Counted from the first letter of the stretch, positions 11,927 through 21,678 are shown. The stretch is 64,000 bases of DNA from Trujillonella endophytica (GCF_900110555.1 NZ_FOEE01000006.1:1-64000), one strand, 5' to 3'. The notes: generated by a model from the sequence alone, not told the origin. A program made the numbers and translations.

Positions 11927-12168
11927 GACTCCGGGCCGGTGCCGGCCACCGGCGGGGCGTCCTGCTCCTCGCGGACGTCGCCGCCGCCGACCGGGATCGG
12001 CGGGCCGCCGTCGTCGGGCTCGTCACCGGTGATGCTCGGGGCGTCCCCGATCTGGCCGGTCCTCCCGCCGCGCGTCGGGTCTCCGGTGGTGGGCATGGGT
12101 TCGCCCCCGAGCTCCGCGCGACCCTGCCCCTCGTCGGGCAGGGTCGGGTCGGGGTCGTTCTCGCTCAC
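11923..12168 (-). CDS. Small acidic, probably disordered protein between rbfA and nrnA
   Basis: An 81-residue ORF rich in Asp, Glu, Gly and Pro ([34 protein letters not shown]) with no hydrophobic core, Cys or recognisable domain. Its reality is supported by position. The GTG at 12168 overlaps the rbfA stop (GTGA) and its own stop overlaps the nrnA GTG start (GTGA), an unbroken chain of couplings. I do not recognise a family. It may be a genuine small protein, or serve mainly to couple translation of the genes on either side. Confidence 0.6.
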   Translation of the reverse strand: MSENDPDPTLPDEGQGRAELGGEPMPTTGDPTRGGRTGQIGDAPSITGDEPDDGGPPIPVGGGDVREEQDAPPVAGTGPES

Positions 12169-12686
12169 GCGTTGCTCCTGCTCTCGGCGGCCACGTCGAC
12201 GGGGGTGGCGGCCGGCCGGTCGCCGGCGTCCGCGGCAGCGGGGTCGCCGTCCTCCTCGTCGTCCTCGTCCGCGGGCTTGCGGTAGGGGTCGGGCTCGCCG
12301 GCGTACTCGGCACCCTGGCGCGCACGGGCGAGGGCCTCGTCGGCCAGACGGGCGCGCTCCAGCGCCTCCTCCAGCTCCCGGGCGGTGTCCGGGACGATGT
12401 CGGCGATGAACGTGAGGGTCGGCACGAACTTGATGCCGGTCTGCTTGCCGACGGTGGCGCGCAGGATCCCGGTGGCGCTGGCAAGCGCCCGCGCCGAGTC
12501 CGCGATCTCGGTCTCGTCGCCGTAGACGGTGTAGAACACCGTCGCCTCGCGGAGGTCGCCGGTGACCTTGGCGTCGGTCACGGTGACCATGCCCAGGCGG
12601 GGGTCCTTGATCTGCATCTCGATCGCGGCGGAGACGATCTGTCGGATGCGCACCGCGAGCTTGCGGGCGCGGGCCGGGTCGGCCAT
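12165..12686 (-). CDS. rbfA: Ribosome-binding factor A
   Basis: A 30S maturation factor that binds the 5' end of 16S rRNA and is important in cold adaptation. The KH-like core is intact: [25 protein letters not shown] (in part), then ATVFYTVYG, and [13 protein letters not shown] near residue 105. An acidic Asp/Glu/Ala-rich tail of about 50 residues follows, longer than in E. coli but common in actinobacteria. The ATG at 12686 is preceded by GGAGG five bases upstream, which decides against the in-frame TTG at 12701 that itself lies upstream of this site. The protein has 173 residues. It follows infB and DUF503, the usual order. Confidence 0.95.
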   Translation of the reverse strand: MADPARARKLAVRIRQIVSAAIEMQIKDPRLGMVTVTDAKVTGDLREATVFYTVYGDETEIADSARALASATGILRATVGKQTGIKFVPTLTFIADIVPDTARELEEALERARLADEALARARQGAEYAGEPDPYRKPADEDDEEDGDPAAADAGDRPAATPVDVAAESRSNA

Positions 12687-12802
12687 CAGGACCTCCAGCA
12701 ATCGGGACGCCGGAACGGCGCCGGTGGGCGTGCGGCCCCGTCCGAGGGACGGCCGCGCGCGGAGCGAGCGGTCGCGTGGACGGGGTCTGTCGAGGGGTCC
12801 TT

Positions 12803-13096
12803 CTAGTCGGAGTCGCTGTACAGCTGCCGGTGGATCGACAGCAGCGTCACCTCCGGCCGGTCGGCCAGCAACCGCTCGCAGGCATCGAGGACGTCGACCA
12901 CCTGGTGGGCGTCCCCGGCGAGCGTGGCGACGCCGACCTGAGCCCTGCGGTGCAGGTCCGTGTCACCCACCTCGGCCGCGGCCACGGCGAACCGGCGCCG
13001 CAGCTCGGCCACGATCGGCCGGACCACGGCGCGCTTGCCCTTGAGCGAGTGGACGTCGCCCAGCAGCAGGTCGGCGGTGAGCGTGCCGGTGAACAC
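12803..13096 (-). CDS. DUF503 (YlxP-like) protein
   Basis: A 97-residue DUF503 protein, the family that sits between infB and rbfA in many Gram-positive genomes. The hallmark stretch [21 protein letters not shown] is near residues 16-36 (given in part), and [16 protein letters not shown] is also conserved. The start is the GTG at 13096. Relatives have been implicated in ribosome biogenesis through their genomic position; no enzymatic activity is established. A strong hairpin separates it from infB, so it may be transcribed by read-through or from its own promoter. Confidence 0.9.
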   Translation of the reverse strand: MFTGTLTADLLLGDVHSLKGKRAVVRPIVAELRRRFAVAAAEVGDTDLHRRAQVGVATLAGDAHQVVDVLDACERLLADRPEVTLLSIHRQLYSDSD

Positions 13097-13100
13097 TTGA

Positions 13101-13155
13101 AGGACCCCCCGCCCCCCACCGCTCGCAAGCTCGCGCCGGGCCCCTGCAGGAGGGC
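13101..13155 (+). repeat. Intergenic repeat, copy A
   Basis: Copy of a ~57-base GC-rich element in the infB-DUF503 spacer. It begins AGGACCCCCC and contains CGCTCGCAAGCTCGCGCCGGG, ending CCCCTGCAGGAGGGCC. It aligns along its length with copies at 34069-34125 and 21622-21678. Its right half forms part of the hairpin at 13134-13182. Confidence 0.7.
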
Positions 13156-13182
13156 CGGAGGTCCTCCCGCAGGGGCCCGGCG
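13134..13182 (-). terminator. Strong hairpin after infB
   Basis: CGCCGGGCCCCTGC (13134-13147) is perfectly complementary to GCAGGGGCCCGGCG (13169-13182). The 21-base loop can itself fold, since AGGAGG and CCTCC face each other. It starts about 14 bases after the infB stop codon. There is no T-run, but the 14-bp all-GC-rich stem is convincing. It embeds the right half of repeat copy A. Confidence 0.75.
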
Positions 13183-13196
13183 TCAGCTCACCGTGA

Positions 13197-16100
13197 CTAC
13201 TCGCGCGGCTTCTCGCGCATCTCGAAGGTCTGGATCACGTCGTCGACCTTGATGTCGTTGAACGACCCCAGGCCGATACCGCACTCGTAACCCTCGCGGA
13301 CCTCGGTCGCGTCGTCCTTGAACCGGCGGAGGGACTCCACCGTCAGGTTGTCGGCGACCACGGCACCGTCGCGGAGGAGCCGCGCCTTGGAGTTCCGCAC
13401 GATCGTGCCGCTGCGGACCAGCGAACCGGCGACGTTGCCGATCTTCGGGACGCGGAAGACCTCGCGGACCTCCGCCGTGCCGAGCTGGACCTCCTCGAAC
13501 TCCGGCTTGAGCATCCCCTTGAGGGCGGCCTCGATCTCGTCGATGGCCTGGTAGATGACCGTGTAGTACCGGACGTCCACCCCCTCGCGGGCAGCCAGCT
13601 CGGTGGCCTGACCCTCGGCCCGGACGTTGAAGCCCAGGACGATGACGTCGTCGGCCAGCGCGAGGTCGATGTCGCTCTTGGTGATGCCACCGACTCCGCG
13701 GTGGATGACGCGCAGCGAGATGTCGTCGTCCACCTCGATCTTCATGAGCGCCTCTTCGAGCGCCTCGACGGTGCCCGAGTTGTCGCCCTTGATGATCAGG
13801 TTGAGCTGACGGGTCTCCCGCAGCGCCGCGTCGAGGTCCTCCAGGCTGATCCGCTTCCGCATGGACGCGTTCTGCGCGTTGCGGATGCGGGCCTGGCGAC
13901 GGTCGGCGATCTGCCGGGCGACGCGGTCCTCGTCGACGACGAGGAACGTGTCACCGGCGCGCGGCACCGAGGTGAGGCCGACGACCTGCACCGGACGGGC
14001 CGGCAGGGCCTCCTTGAGCTTGTTGCCGTGCTCGTCGAGCAGCGACCGGACGCGGCCGTAGGCGTCGCCGGCCACGATCGAGTCGCCCTGGCGCAGCGTG
14101 CCGCGCTGGACGAGCACCGTGGCGACGGGGCCACGGCCCTTGTCCAGCTTGCCCTCGATGACGACACCCTGCGGGTCCTGCTCGGTGTTGGCGCGCAGGT
14201 CCAGCGAGGCGTCGGCGGTCAGCAGGATCGAGGTCAGCAGGTCGTCGAGGCCCTGACGGGTGGTCGCGGAGACGTCGACGAACATCGTGTCGCCGCCGTA
14301 CTCCTCGGCCACCAGCCCGTACTCGGTGAGCTGCTGACGGATCTTGGCGGGGTTGGCCCCCTCCTTGTCGATCTTGTTGACCGCGACCACGATCGGCACC
14401 TCGGCGGCCTGGGCGTGGTTGAGCGCCTCGACCGTCTGCGGCATGACGCCGTCGTCGGCCGCGACCACCAGGACGACGATGTCCGTCGCCTTCGCGCCAC
14501 GGGCACGCATCGCGGTGAACGACTCGTGACCCGGGGTGTCGATGAAGGTGATCGGCCGCTCGTTGTGCTCGAGCTCGGTGACGATCTGGTACGCGCCGAT
14601 GTGCTGCGTGATGCCACCGGCCTCGCGCGCCACGACGTTCGCGTTCCGGATCGCGTCCAGGAGCTTGGTCTTTCCGTGGTCGACGTGACCCATGACGGTC
14701 ACCACCGGCGGACGGGACTCCCAGTCGCCCTCCTCGCCCTCTTCGTCACCGAAGGTGAGGTCGAAGTCCGAGAGCAGCTCGCGGTCCTCGTCCTCGGGGC
14801 TGACGACCTGGATGATCCAGCCGATCTCGGCGCCGAGCAGCTGCAGCGTCTCGTCGTTCACCGACTGCGTCGCGGTGACCATCTCGCCCAGGTGGAACAG
14901 GGCGGTGACCAGCGCGGCCGGCTGAGCGTTGATCCGCTCGGCCAGGTCGGTCAGCGAGGCACCGCGGGGCAACCGGACGGTCTGCCCGTTGCCACGCGGC
15001 AGGCTGACGCCGCCCATGCTGGGCGCCGCCATGGAGTCGAACTCCTGACGCCGCTGCTTCTTGCTCTTGCGCCCGCGGACGGGACCGCGCCCACCGGGAC
15101 GACCGAAGGCACCCGCGGTGCCCGCACCGGAGCCGCCGCGACCACGGCCACGGCCACCGCCGCCACCACGGAAGCCACCGCCGGCCGGAGCGCCGGCACC
15201 GCCGCCGCCACCGGGACCACCGGGGCCACCGCCACCGGGACGGAAGCCACCGCCGCCGCCACCGCCGGGACCACCCGGACGGCCGCGGCCGCCGGGGCCA
15301 CCGGCACCGCCGGGGCCGCCACCGGGGCGACCGGCCGGACGCGGCGGCATCATGCCGGGCGACGGGCGCTGCGGCATCATGCCCGGGTTGGGGCGCGGTC
15401 CGCCGGGACCGGCCGCGGGACGGGGACCGCCCGCACCGGGGCCCGGACGGGGACCACCGGCACCCGGACGGGCGCCGCCGGGACCGGCCGCGGGACGGGG
15501 ACCGCCCGCACCGGCGCCCGGACGCGGACCGCCGGGACCACCGGGGCCGGCCGGAGCCGCTGCCGGGCCGGGGCGGGGACCCGCCGCCGGGCCGGGACGC
15601 GGCGCGCTGCTGAAGGGGTTGTTGCCCGGCCGGGGAGCCGGCCGGGGACCGGGACGCGGCCCGGCACCGGGGCCGCCGGGAGCGGCACCGCCGACGGGAC
15701 GGGCGGCGGGCGCGGCCGGACGCGGAGCACCCGGACGGGGACCGGCCGGCGCGGTCGGGGCCGCCGAGGCGGCCGGGGCCTGCGGAGCCGCGGGCTGCGG
15801 AGCCGGGGCGGCCGGTGCCGGAGCGGCCGGAGCCGGGGCGACGGGAGCCTGGGCCGCCGGGGCCTGCGGCGCCGGAGCGGCCGGACGCGGGCCGGGGGCC
15901 GGAGCACCCGGGAGCGGGACGCCGGTCGGCGCGGCAGGCGCCTGCGCGGCCGGGCCGGGACGACCCGGCGCCGAGGGGCGCGGGCCGGGAGCCGGGGCCC
16001 CGGGACGGGGCCCGGCGGGTGCCGCGGCGCCACTGCCGGCGCCGGTGCTCGCACCGAGGGCCTCCCGCAGCCGCCGGGCCACGGGGGCCTCGACGGTGGA

Positions 16101-16208
16101 GGAAGCGGACTTCACGAACTCGCCCTGCTCCTTGAGCGTGGCGAGCACGGTCTTGCTGTCGACGCCGAACTCTTTGGCGAGTTCGTGTACGCGGGCTTTG
16201 CCTGGCAC
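13197..16208 (-). CDS. infB: Translation initiation factor IF-2
   Basis: GTPase that brings initiator fMet-tRNA to the 30S subunit. It has 1003 residues, as in other actinobacteria with a large N-domain. An IF2_N helical motif is near residues 1-50 ([19 protein letters not shown]). A very long Gly/Ala/Pro/Arg-rich low-complexity stretch runs to about 380, and a second IF2_N module begins near 400. The G domain has [12 protein letters not shown] at about 506, DTPGHESF and [10 protein letters not shown], followed by domains II, III and C2. Start at 16208. The gene lies downstream of nusA-ylxR and ahead of DUF503-rbfA, the classic nusA-infB operon order. Confidence 0.97.
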   Translation of the reverse strand: MPGKARVHELAKEFGVDSKTVLATLKEQGEFVKSASSTVEAPVARRLREALGASTGAGSGAAAPAGPRPGAPAPGPRPSAPGRPGPAAQAPAAPTGVPLPGAPAPGPRPAAPAPQAPAAQAPVAPAPAAPAPAAPAPQPAAPQAPAASAAPTAPAGPRPGAPRPAAPAARPVGGAAPGGPGAGPRPGPRPAPRPGNNPFSSAPRPGPAAGPRPGPAAAPAGPGGPGGPRPGAGAGGPRPAAGPGGARPGAGGPRPGPGAGGPRPAAGPGGPRPNPGMMPQRPSPGMMPPRPAGRPGGGPGGAGGPGGRGRPGGPGGGGGGGFRPGGGGPGGPGGGGGAGAPAGGGFRGGGGGRGRGRGGSGAGTAGAFGRPGGRGPVRGRKSKKQRRQEFDSMAAPSMGGVSLPRGNGQTVRLPRGASLTDLAERINAQPAALVTALFHLGEMVTATQSVNDETLQLLGAEIGWIIQVVSPEDEDRELLSDFDLTFGDEEGEEGDWESRPPVVTVMGHVDHGKTKLLDAIRNANVVAREAGGITQHIGAYQIVTELEHNERPITFIDTPGHESFTAMRARGAKATDIVVLVVAADDGVMPQTVEALNHAQAAEVPIVVAVNKIDKEGANPAKIRQQLTEYGLVAEEYGGDTMFVDVSATTRQGLDDLLTSILLTADASLDLRANTEQDPQGVVIEGKLDKGRGPVATVLVQRGTLRQGDSIVAGDAYGRVRSLLDEHGNKLKEALPARPVQVVGLTSVPRAGDTFLVVDEDRVARQIADRRQARIRNAQNASMRKRISLEDLDAALRETRQLNLIIKGDNSGTVEALEEALMKIEVDDDISLRVIHRGVGGITKSDIDLALADDVIVLGFNVRAEGQATELAAREGVDVRYYTVIYQAIDEIEAALKGMLKPEFEEVQLGTAEVREVFRVPKIGNVAGSLVRSGTIVRNSKARLLRDGAVVADNLTVESLRRFKDDATEVREGYECGIGLGSFNDIKVDDVIQTFEMREKPRE
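15401..15514. repeat. Direct repeat inside the infB N-domain
   Basis: A 39-base sequence beginning CGCCGGGACCGGCCGCGGGA occurs identically at 15401-15439 and 15476-15514, an offset of 75 bases (25 codons). It encodes part of the Gly/Pro/Arg-rich linker of IF-2. The exact nucleotide identity points to recent duplication or replication slippage, and the linker length may vary between strains. Confidence 0.85.
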
Positions 16209-16387
16209 GGATCTCCTCTTTGTGAGGCCGGCGGCTTGCCCGCTCGACCCCGTCGTTAGTGGCGCATGGTCATCGTGAGAACTTCACGGCTGAGTCATCC
16301 GACGCTTGTCCTGTCGACGTGCGGACCGGCCTGGTGCCGATCCGACCTTGAACTGCTGTCCGTCCCGGCTCGCGGACCCGGCGCCTC

Positions 16388-16663
16388 TCACGAGGTCCCG
16401 AGGACGTGGGCCCGGAGCGGACCGGCCTCCACCGCGGCAGCGGCACCTCCGGAGAGGCGCAGCGCCCGGGGGAAGGCCCGGCGTCGCTCCGCTGCGTGCA
16501 GGCACTCCGGCGTGGGGTGCACCGACGCTCCCCGACCGGGGAGCCGCCGCCGCGGATCCGGGACCAGGGCCCCGGACCGGACGACGACACGCAACAGATC
16601 ACTGACCGGAGCGCGCTTCCGGCACCCCACACAGGTGCGGACCGGCTGCGACGATTCGGCCAC
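16388..16663 (-). CDS. ylxR: YlxR (DUF448) RNA-binding-type protein
   Basis: A 91-residue protein of the YlxR family, encoded between nusA and infB in most Gram-positive bacteria. The signature VRTCVGCRKR is near residues 8-17, followed by [20 protein letters not shown]. The fold is a small basic RNA-binding-like domain; one study line links it to regulation of RNase P. The GTG at 16663 gives VAESSQPVRTCVGC; a longer frame reaches 16936 but only as Arg-rich shadow of nusA. It is 44 bases from the nusA stop, so cotranscription is expected. Confidence 0.9.
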   Translation of the reverse strand: MAESSQPVRTCVGCRKRAPVSDLLRVVVRSGALVPDPRRRLPGRGASVHPTPECLHAAERRRAFPRALRLSGGAAAAVEAGPLRAHVLGTS

Positions 16664-16707
16664 CCTGCACTCTAGCGCGCCCCGGGGCGCCGATGTTCCG
16701 GGCTCGG

Positions 16708-17877
16708 TCAGCGCCCCACCCGTCCGGGGCTGCGGCCGCCCGGGCCGCCGCGGCCCGAACCGCCCGGGCCGGGTCCACCGGAGCGCCCGGAACCCGGTCC
16801 GCCGGGGCGGCCCGAGCCGCCGGGGCGGCCGCCGGGACCGGAGGGCTGCCCACCCGAGCGCAGGGGCGGACGCCCCTCGCCGGGCGAGGGCTCGTTCCCC
16901 TCGGGCTCGGCATCGCTGCGGATGTCGATCCGGCACCCGGTCAGCCGGGCGGCCAGGCGGGCGTTCTGCCCCTCCTTGCCGATGGCCAGCGAGAGCTGGT
17001 AGTCGGGGACGACGACCCGCACCGCCTTGGCCGCGGGGTCGACGACCACCGCGCTGGTGACCCGCGCGGGGCTGAGCGCGGAGGCGACGAAGGAGGCCGG
17101 GTCGTCGGACCAGTCCACGATGTCGATCTTCTCGCCGTGGAGCTCGCTCATCACGTTGCGCACGCGCTGGCCCATCGGGCCGATGCAGGCGCCCTTGGGG
17201 TTCAGGCCCGGCACCGAGGTGCGGACGGCGATCTTCGACCGGTGCCCGGCCTCCCGCGCGACCGCCACGATCTCGACGCTGCCGTCGGCGATCTCGGGCA
17301 CCTCGAGCGCGAACAGCTTGCGCACGAGGTTCGGATGGGTGCGGGAGATCGTGACCTGCGGGCCGCGGAAGGTCCGGGCCACCGAGATGACGTAGGCCTT
17401 CAGCCGGCTGCCGTGCGGATAGGACTCGCCGGGTACCTGCTCGGTCGGCGGCAGCACGGCCTCGACCTTGCCGATGTCGAGCAGGACCGTGCCCTGCACG
17501 TTGCGGCGGTCGTGCGCCTGCACGATGCCGCTGACGATGTCGCCCTCACGGCCGGCGTACTCGCCAAAGGTCTGCTCGTGCTCGGCGTCCCGCAGCCGCT
17601 GCACGATGACCTGCTTGGCGGTGCTGGCCGCGATCCGGCCGAAGTCGGAGGGGGTGTCGTCCCACTCGCGCACGACCTCGCCGTCGGGCCCCAGCTCCTG
17701 CGCGAGCACCGCGGCCTCGCCGGTCTTGCGGTCCACGTGCACCCGCACGTGCTTGGCCGCGCCGTCCGCGTGCCGGTAGGCGGTCACGAGGGCCGTCTCG
17801 ATGGCCTCGATGACCGTGTCGGCGGGGAGGCCCCGCTCGCGCTCGACCGCCCGGAGGGCGGTCACGTCGATGTTCAC
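16708..17877 (-). CDS. nusA: Transcription termination/antitermination factor NusA
   Basis: RNA polymerase-associated factor acting in pausing, termination and rRNA antitermination. The 389 residues comprise the N-terminal polymerase-binding domain, the S1 domain ([18 protein letters not shown] near 105-125) and two KH domains ([14 protein letters not shown] and [17 protein letters not shown]). A Gly/Pro/Arg/Ser-rich tail of about 50 residues replaces the acidic repeats of proteobacteria. The GTG at 17877 ([16 protein letters not shown]) overlaps the rimP stop (GTGA), so the pair is translationally coupled. The longer frame to 18027 is not used. Confidence 0.96.
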   Translation of the reverse strand: MNIDVTALRAVERERGLPADTVIEAIETALVTAYRHADGAAKHVRVHVDRKTGEAAVLAQELGPDGEVVREWDDTPSDFGRIAASTAKQVIVQRLRDAEHEQTFGEYAGREGDIVSGIVQAHDRRNVQGTVLLDIGKVEAVLPPTEQVPGESYPHGSRLKAYVISVARTFRGPQVTISRTHPNLVRKLFALEVPEIADGSVEIVAVAREAGHRSKIAVRTSVPGLNPKGACIGPMGQRVRNVMSELHGEKIDIVDWSDDPASFVASALSPARVTSAVVVDPAAKAVRVVVPDYQLSLAIGKEGQNARLAARLTGCRIDIRSDAEPEGNEPSPGEGRPPLRSGGQPSGPGGRPGGSGRPGGPGSGRSGGPGPGGSGRGGPGGRSPGRVGR

Positions 17878-18494
17878 TGTCCGTCCTCGATGTCGTGGTC
17901 GCTGTCGTCGGTGGGGAGGTCGGGATCGTCGTCCGGCAGGTCCCCGGGGTCGTCGGCGCCGGCGTCGTCCGCGGCACCCGGGCGGCCGAACTCGACCTGC
18001 ACCCGGCCGGCGCCGAGCTCGGCCCACGGCACCGTGCGGACGGTCGGCGGGCGCTTGCGGGCGCCCGGCTTGCCGGGAGCCTCGACGGCCAGAGCGACGC
18101 CCTCGGCGTCGACGGCCTGCACCCGCGCCGTGACCTCCGCGGCCGCGTCCCGGGGCCCGACGGCGACGGTGACCAGGCGCCCGACGTTGCGCCGCCAGTG
18201 CCGCTGCTCGGTGAGCGGCCGGTCCACGCCCGGGCTGGTCACCTCGAGCACGTACGGCGCCCGGCCGAGCTCTCCCTCGTTCTCGTCCAGGGCGTCGGAC
18301 ACCGCCCGGCTCACCTCGGCGACGTCGTCGAGGGTCACCCCCTCGTCCCGGTCGAGGACGACGCGGACGACGCTGCGCCGTCCGGCCGGGGTGACGACGA
18401 GCTCTTCCAGGTCGAAACCGGCCGCGGCGACGACCGGCTGGATCCGGTCGGTCAGCCGGGCGGCGGCGGAATCGGTCCGGCGGGTGGTGGACAC
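17874..18494 (-). CDS. rimP: Ribosome maturation factor RimP
   Basis: Assists 30S assembly. The 206 residues hold the N-terminal domain with [20 protein letters not shown], the central motif [23 protein letters not shown] (quoted in part, near 80-100) and an Sm-like C-terminal domain. A strongly acidic tail follows ([17 protein letters not shown]), as in many actinobacterial RimP. It is the first gene of the rimP-nusA-ylxR-infB transcription unit. Divergent from it, about 200 bases away, is the plus-strand lipoprotein gene. Confidence 0.94.
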   Translation of the reverse strand: MSTTRRTDSAAARLTDRIQPVVAAAGFDLEELVVTPAGRRSVVRVVLDRDEGVTLDDVAEVSRAVSDALDENEGELGRAPYVLEVTSPGVDRPLTEQRHWRRNVGRLVTVAVGPRDAAAEVTARVQAVDAEGVALAVEAPGKPGARKRPPTVRTVPWAELGAGRVQVEFGRPGAADDAGADDPGDLPDDDPDLPTDDSDHDIEDGQ

Positions 18495-18697
18495 GGGCTC
18501 GCTCCCTCCTGAGGGCGTCGGGGCACGTGCACGGCGGACCCGCTCCCCGGTCCCGGGGCCCGATCGGGCCCGTCCGGGCGGATGGTCAGGCTACCGCCCG
18601 GCCCTCGGGGGACGGGACCGGACAGCGGGGACCTCCGTCCCGGGGCGCTCGGAGCGGCGGCTGCGCGGCGCCGGAGCGGGCTGCGAGGATGGGCGGG

Positions 18698-19189
18698 ATG
18701 ACCGCGTCGCCCGCTCCGAGCCCGCCCGGCTTTCCGCGGCGGACCCTGCTGGCGGGTGTGCTCGGCGCCGCCGGGCTGACCCTGCTGGCCGGGTGCACCT
18801 CGGACGACGGCGACGGCGCTCGGGCGCCCGACCAGGCCGGGAGCGACCTGCTGGCCGACCAGGTCGCCGTCCAGGAGGTCGTCGTGGCCGCCTACGCCGC
18901 CGCGGCGGCCGCCGACCCGGCCCTGGGCGACGAGGTGGAACCGCAGGCCCTGCAGGCCCTGGCGCAGCTGGAGGAGCTGCGGAACGCGGCGCCGGGGGCA
19001 ACCCCGTCGAGCGCCGGGGCGGGCACCGGCCCGGCGCCGGGGACCGACGCCCGCGTCTGGCTGCGCGAGCAGCTGGGGGTCGCCGCGGGCGCCCACGAGG
19101 AGGCCTGCGCGGACCACGAGGGTGGGCGGGCGGCGCTGCTGGGCTCGGTGGCCGCCGGGCTGCGCGGCCAGGAGTCGGTGCTCGCATGA
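18698..19189 (+). CDS. Tat/lipoprotein-type secreted helical protein
   Basis: A 163-residue exported lipoprotein. The N-terminus carries a twin-arginine-like start (FPRRTLLAGVLGAAG) ending in a lipobox LTLLAGC, so it is probably lipid-anchored outside the membrane. The mature part is Ala/Glu/Leu-rich and mostly helical (AVQEVVVAAYAAAAAADP, LEELRNAA, WLREQLGVAAGAHEEACADH). ATG 18698 is chosen because GAGG lies 9 bases upstream; ATG 18689 is an alternative. It precedes a DUF4439 ferritin-like gene by 24 bases, so the two probably act together. The helical pattern suggests a distant ferritin-like fold, but this is inference and the function is unknown. Confidence 0.75.
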   Translation: MTASPAPSPPGFPRRTLLAGVLGAAGLTLLAGCTSDDGDGARAPDQAGSDLLADQVAVQEVVVAAYAAAAAADPALGDEVEPQALQALAQLEELRNAAPGATPSSAGAGTGPAPGTDARVWLREQLGVAAGAHEEACADHEGGRAALLGSVAAGLRGQESVLA

Positions 19190-19213
19190 GCGCCGGCACG
19201 GCATCTCCGGGCG

Positions 19214-19675
19214 GTGGCGCGCGTGGCTGACGACGACCTCGCCGCCGAGGACGCGGCGCTGCGCCGGGTCGTGGCCGCCGAGCACGCCGCCGTGTGGGGC
19301 TACGGGGTGGTCGGTGCGGCCCTGCCCCCGGCCGAGCGCGGCCGGGCCGCCGAGGCGGAGAACGCCCACCGCGACGTGCGCGACCGGCTGGCCGCGCTGC
19401 TCGACGAGCGCGAGCTGGACGCGGAGCCCGCGCAGGCCGGCTACGAGCTGCCCTTCCCGGTGCTCTCCCCCGTCGACGCGGCGGCGCTCGCCGCGGGTCT
19501 CGAGGCCGGTGTGAGCGCGGCGTGGGTGGCGCTGCTGGACGACGCGGTGGCGGGCTCGACCCGCACGCTCGCCGTCCGGGAGCTGGGCGCGGCGGAGGTC
19601 CGGGCCGTGCGCTGGCGCGCGGCGGCCGGTCAGGCCCCGGCGACCACGCCGTTCCCCGGCCTCGCGCTGGGCTGA
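19214..19675 (+). CDS. DUF4439 ferritin-like domain protein
   Basis: A 153-residue protein with the actinobacterial DUF4439 pattern: AEHAAVWGYGVVGAAL near residue 22, AENAHRDVRDRLAALL, and YELPFPVLSPVDAAALA. The fold is a ferritin-like four-helix bundle; there is no signal peptide. The Glu and His residues (AAEHAAVWGY, ENAHRDVRD) could bind metal but no activity is established. The start is GTG 19214 or GTG 19223 (VADDDLAAEDAALRR). It is 24 bases downstream of the lipoprotein gene and convergent with the penicillin-binding lipoprotein gene, 13 bases away. Confidence 0.8.
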   Translation: MARVADDDLAAEDAALRRVVAAEHAAVWGYGVVGAALPPAERGRAAEAENAHRDVRDRLAALLDERELDAEPAQAGYELPFPVLSPVDAAALAAGLEAGVSAAWVALLDDAVAGSTRTLAVRELGAAEVRAVRWRAAAGQAPATTPFPGLALG

Positions 19676-19688
19676 GCGCTCGGTGGCG

Positions 19689-21608
19689 TCAGCCCAGGCC
19701 GCCGAGGAACGCGTCGGTCACGCCGACCGCGACGCGGCTGGACTGCCCGGCCTCGACGAGCACGGCGAAGGCGATGTCGCCCTGCGGCCCGGCCAGCTGG
19801 TAGCCCATGAACCAGCCGTGCGACTCGGGCGGGACGGCGGTGCCGAACTCGGCGGTTCCGGTCTTGCCGTAGACCTCGCCGCGGCCGGCGAGGGCGGTCG
19901 CGGTCCCGGTCAGCACGACCTGGCGCATCATCGGCCGCAGCGCGTCCAGCACCGCGGCGTCCGGGCCCGCCGGCGCGGCCCCGGCCGGCTCGGCGCCGAC
20001 CACCTCGACCGGGACGACCGGCGTGCCACCGGCGACGCCGGCGGCGACCAGGGCCAGCTGCGCGGGGCTCATGAGCACCTGCCCCTGCCCGATCGCGTCG
20101 GCCGCCTTCGTCGTCCCCGTGCTGTCGGCGGGCACGCTGCCGCCGAAGACGTCGACCGGTAGCTGCCAGTCCGAGCCGACGCCGTAGGACGCCGCGGCGG
20201 CGGCCAGCGCGTCGTCGGGCAGCGCCAGCGCCTGCTGGATGAAGGTGGTGTTGCAGGACTCGGCGAACGCCTCGGTGAACGGCACGGTGCCGAGGTCGAA
20301 CTGGTCCTGGTTCTCGAACTCGCGGCCCTCGACCACCGTCGTCCCCGGGCAGGGCACCGGCGTCTGCGGGGTCACCGCGCCGGCGCCCAGCAGCGCGGTC
20401 GCCGTGATCGTCTTCATGCTGGACCCGGGCGGGAACCGGCCGCTGAGCGCGTTCGTCGGGTTGGCCGCCTCGTTGGACGCGACGGCGAGGATCTCGCCGG
20501 TCCCGGGCCGCACGACGACGACGTGCGCGGGCAGGGCCTGCCCGGCGACGGCGGCCTCGGCGGCGTTCTGGATCGCGGGCACCAGCGTGGTCTGCACCGG
20601 CTGCCCGGGGACCGGCTGCACGGCGTCGATCTGCCGCCCCTCGTCGCCGGTGCTCTCGTCGGTGCTGACCACCGTCACGGTGAACCCGGCCGTGCCGGTG
20701 AGCTGCTCCTGGAAGGCCCGCTGCAGCCCGGAGGTGCCGAGCTGGTCCTCGGCCGCGTACACCGGCCTGCCGTCCACGGCGGTCTCGTCCAGGATCTCCG
20801 CGGTCGCCGGCCCGACGCGGCCCAGCAGCCCGATGGCGTAGCGGGGCGTCGGCGCCAGGAGACGGGTGACCACCGGGAACACCGCACCCGGCAGGTCGAA
20901 CACCTGGGCGCGGATCCGCTCGAAGTCCGGCCGGCGCAGGTCGATCACCGACACGAACTGCCCGGCCGCGGTCGCCTGGACGTCGGCGACGATCTCCTCG
21001 GCGGCGATGCCGGTGGCCGCCGACAGGGCCGCCGACAGCGCCGGCAGGTCGGTGACCCCGCCCGGGTCGACGCCGACCCTGACCACCTCGGTGGGGACGA
21101 AGATGGGGGCGCCGGTCGCGTCGGTGATCGGCGCGCGGTCGGGCAGGCTCCGGGCGACCTCCAGGTGCTGCCCCTCCCCCAGCTCCGGGTGCACCAGCGC
21201 GGGCTCGGCGACGACCTGCCAAGCGTCGTCGGCCTCGCGCAGCCGCAGGGTGGCCTCGTAGCTCCAGTCGGGGGCGGCGGCGAGGTCCCAGGTGGCGGTC
21301 CAGGTGGCGGTGGCGGCGCCGTCGTCACCGACCTCGACGTCGCCGAGGTCGGCGGCCAGCGTCGCCTCGGGGAGGTCGGCGGCGGTCTGGTCCAGCAGGG
21401 CGGTCGCGGCCGCGGGGTCGTCGGTGCCCTCGGCGGCGGCTGCGGCGTCCCCGCCGGCCCAGTCCGCGAGGAAGGCCTCCGCCGCCTCGCGGACGTCGTC
21501 GTCGTCGGACCCGCCGCCGCCCGAGCAGGCGGCCAGCACCGGCACGGCCAGCAGGGTCAGTGCCGAGCCCAGGACCGTTCCCCCACGACACCGCACGTCG
21601 ACCATCAT
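19689..21608 (-). CDS. Penicillin-binding lipoprotein (class B transpeptidase)
   Basis: A 639-residue class B PBP that cross-links peptidoglycan outside the membrane. The signal peptide ends in the lipobox PVLAAC with lipidated Cys28, so it is membrane-anchored by lipid rather than a helix. An NTF2-like MecA N-terminal domain and the dimerisation domain come first. The transpeptidase motifs follow: SSMK (in PPGSSMKT), SCN (in AESCNTTF) and KTG (in YGKTGTAEF). It corresponds to the mycobacterial penicillin-binding lipoprotein found beside the GNAT-gcpE-rip1-dxr genes, and the neighbourhood here is the same. NTF2/MecA-type domains in this family can lower beta-lactam affinity; whether this one does is not visible. 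Confidence 0.92.
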   Translation of the reverse strand: MMVDVRCRGGTVLGSALTLLAVPVLAACSGGGGSDDDDVREAAEAFLADWAGGDAAAAAEGTDDPAAATALLDQTAADLPEATLAADLGDVEVGDDGAATATWTATWDLAAAPDWSYEATLRLREADDAWQVVAEPALVHPELGEGQHLEVARSLPDRAPITDATGAPIFVPTEVVRVGVDPGGVTDLPALSAALSAATGIAAEEIVADVQATAAGQFVSVIDLRRPDFERIRAQVFDLPGAVFPVVTRLLAPTPRYAIGLLGRVGPATAEILDETAVDGRPVYAAEDQLGTSGLQRAFQEQLTGTAGFTVTVVSTDESTGDEGRQIDAVQPVPGQPVQTTLVPAIQNAAEAAVAGQALPAHVVVVRPGTGEILAVASNEAANPTNALSGRFPPGSSMKTITATALLGAGAVTPQTPVPCPGTTVVEGREFENQDQFDLGTVPFTEAFAESCNTTFIQQALALPDDALAAAAASYGVGSDWQLPVDVFGGSVPADSTGTTKAADAIGQGQVLMSPAQLALVAAGVAGGTPVVPVEVVGAEPAGAAPAGPDAAVLDALRPMMRQVVLTGTATALAGRGEVYGKTGTAEFGTAVPPESHGWFMGYQLAGPQGDIAFAVLVEAGQSSRVAVGVTDAFLGGLG

Positions 21609-21621
21609 GACGGAGTCGAAC

Positions 21622-21678
21622 GGCCGCCCTTCAGGGGCCCGCGCCGAGCCTGCGAGGCGTGGGGGGACGGGTGGCCCT
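21622..21678 (-). repeat. Intergenic repeat, copy C
   Basis: Fills most of the 73-base spacer between the GNAT gene and the penicillin-binding lipoprotein gene. Read on the minus strand it starts AGGGCCACCCGTCCCCCC and continues ACGCCTCGCAGGCTCGGCGC and GGGCCCCTG. This aligns with copy B (34069-34125) along its full length. Unlike copies A and B it is not framed by an obvious long stem. Confidence 0.7.

Noticed and set aside
15361-16060. Repetitive GC-rich units that could suggest a CRISPR array
   Set aside because: The units have no constant repeat/spacer spacing and they encode the Gly/Ala/Pro linker of IF-2 in frame. No cas genes are present in the window.
13701-16259. An 852-codon plus-strand frame antisense to infB
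   Set aside because: It is the mirror of infB codons, with Thr/Ala/Gly-rich low complexity, no domain and no ribosome-binding site.
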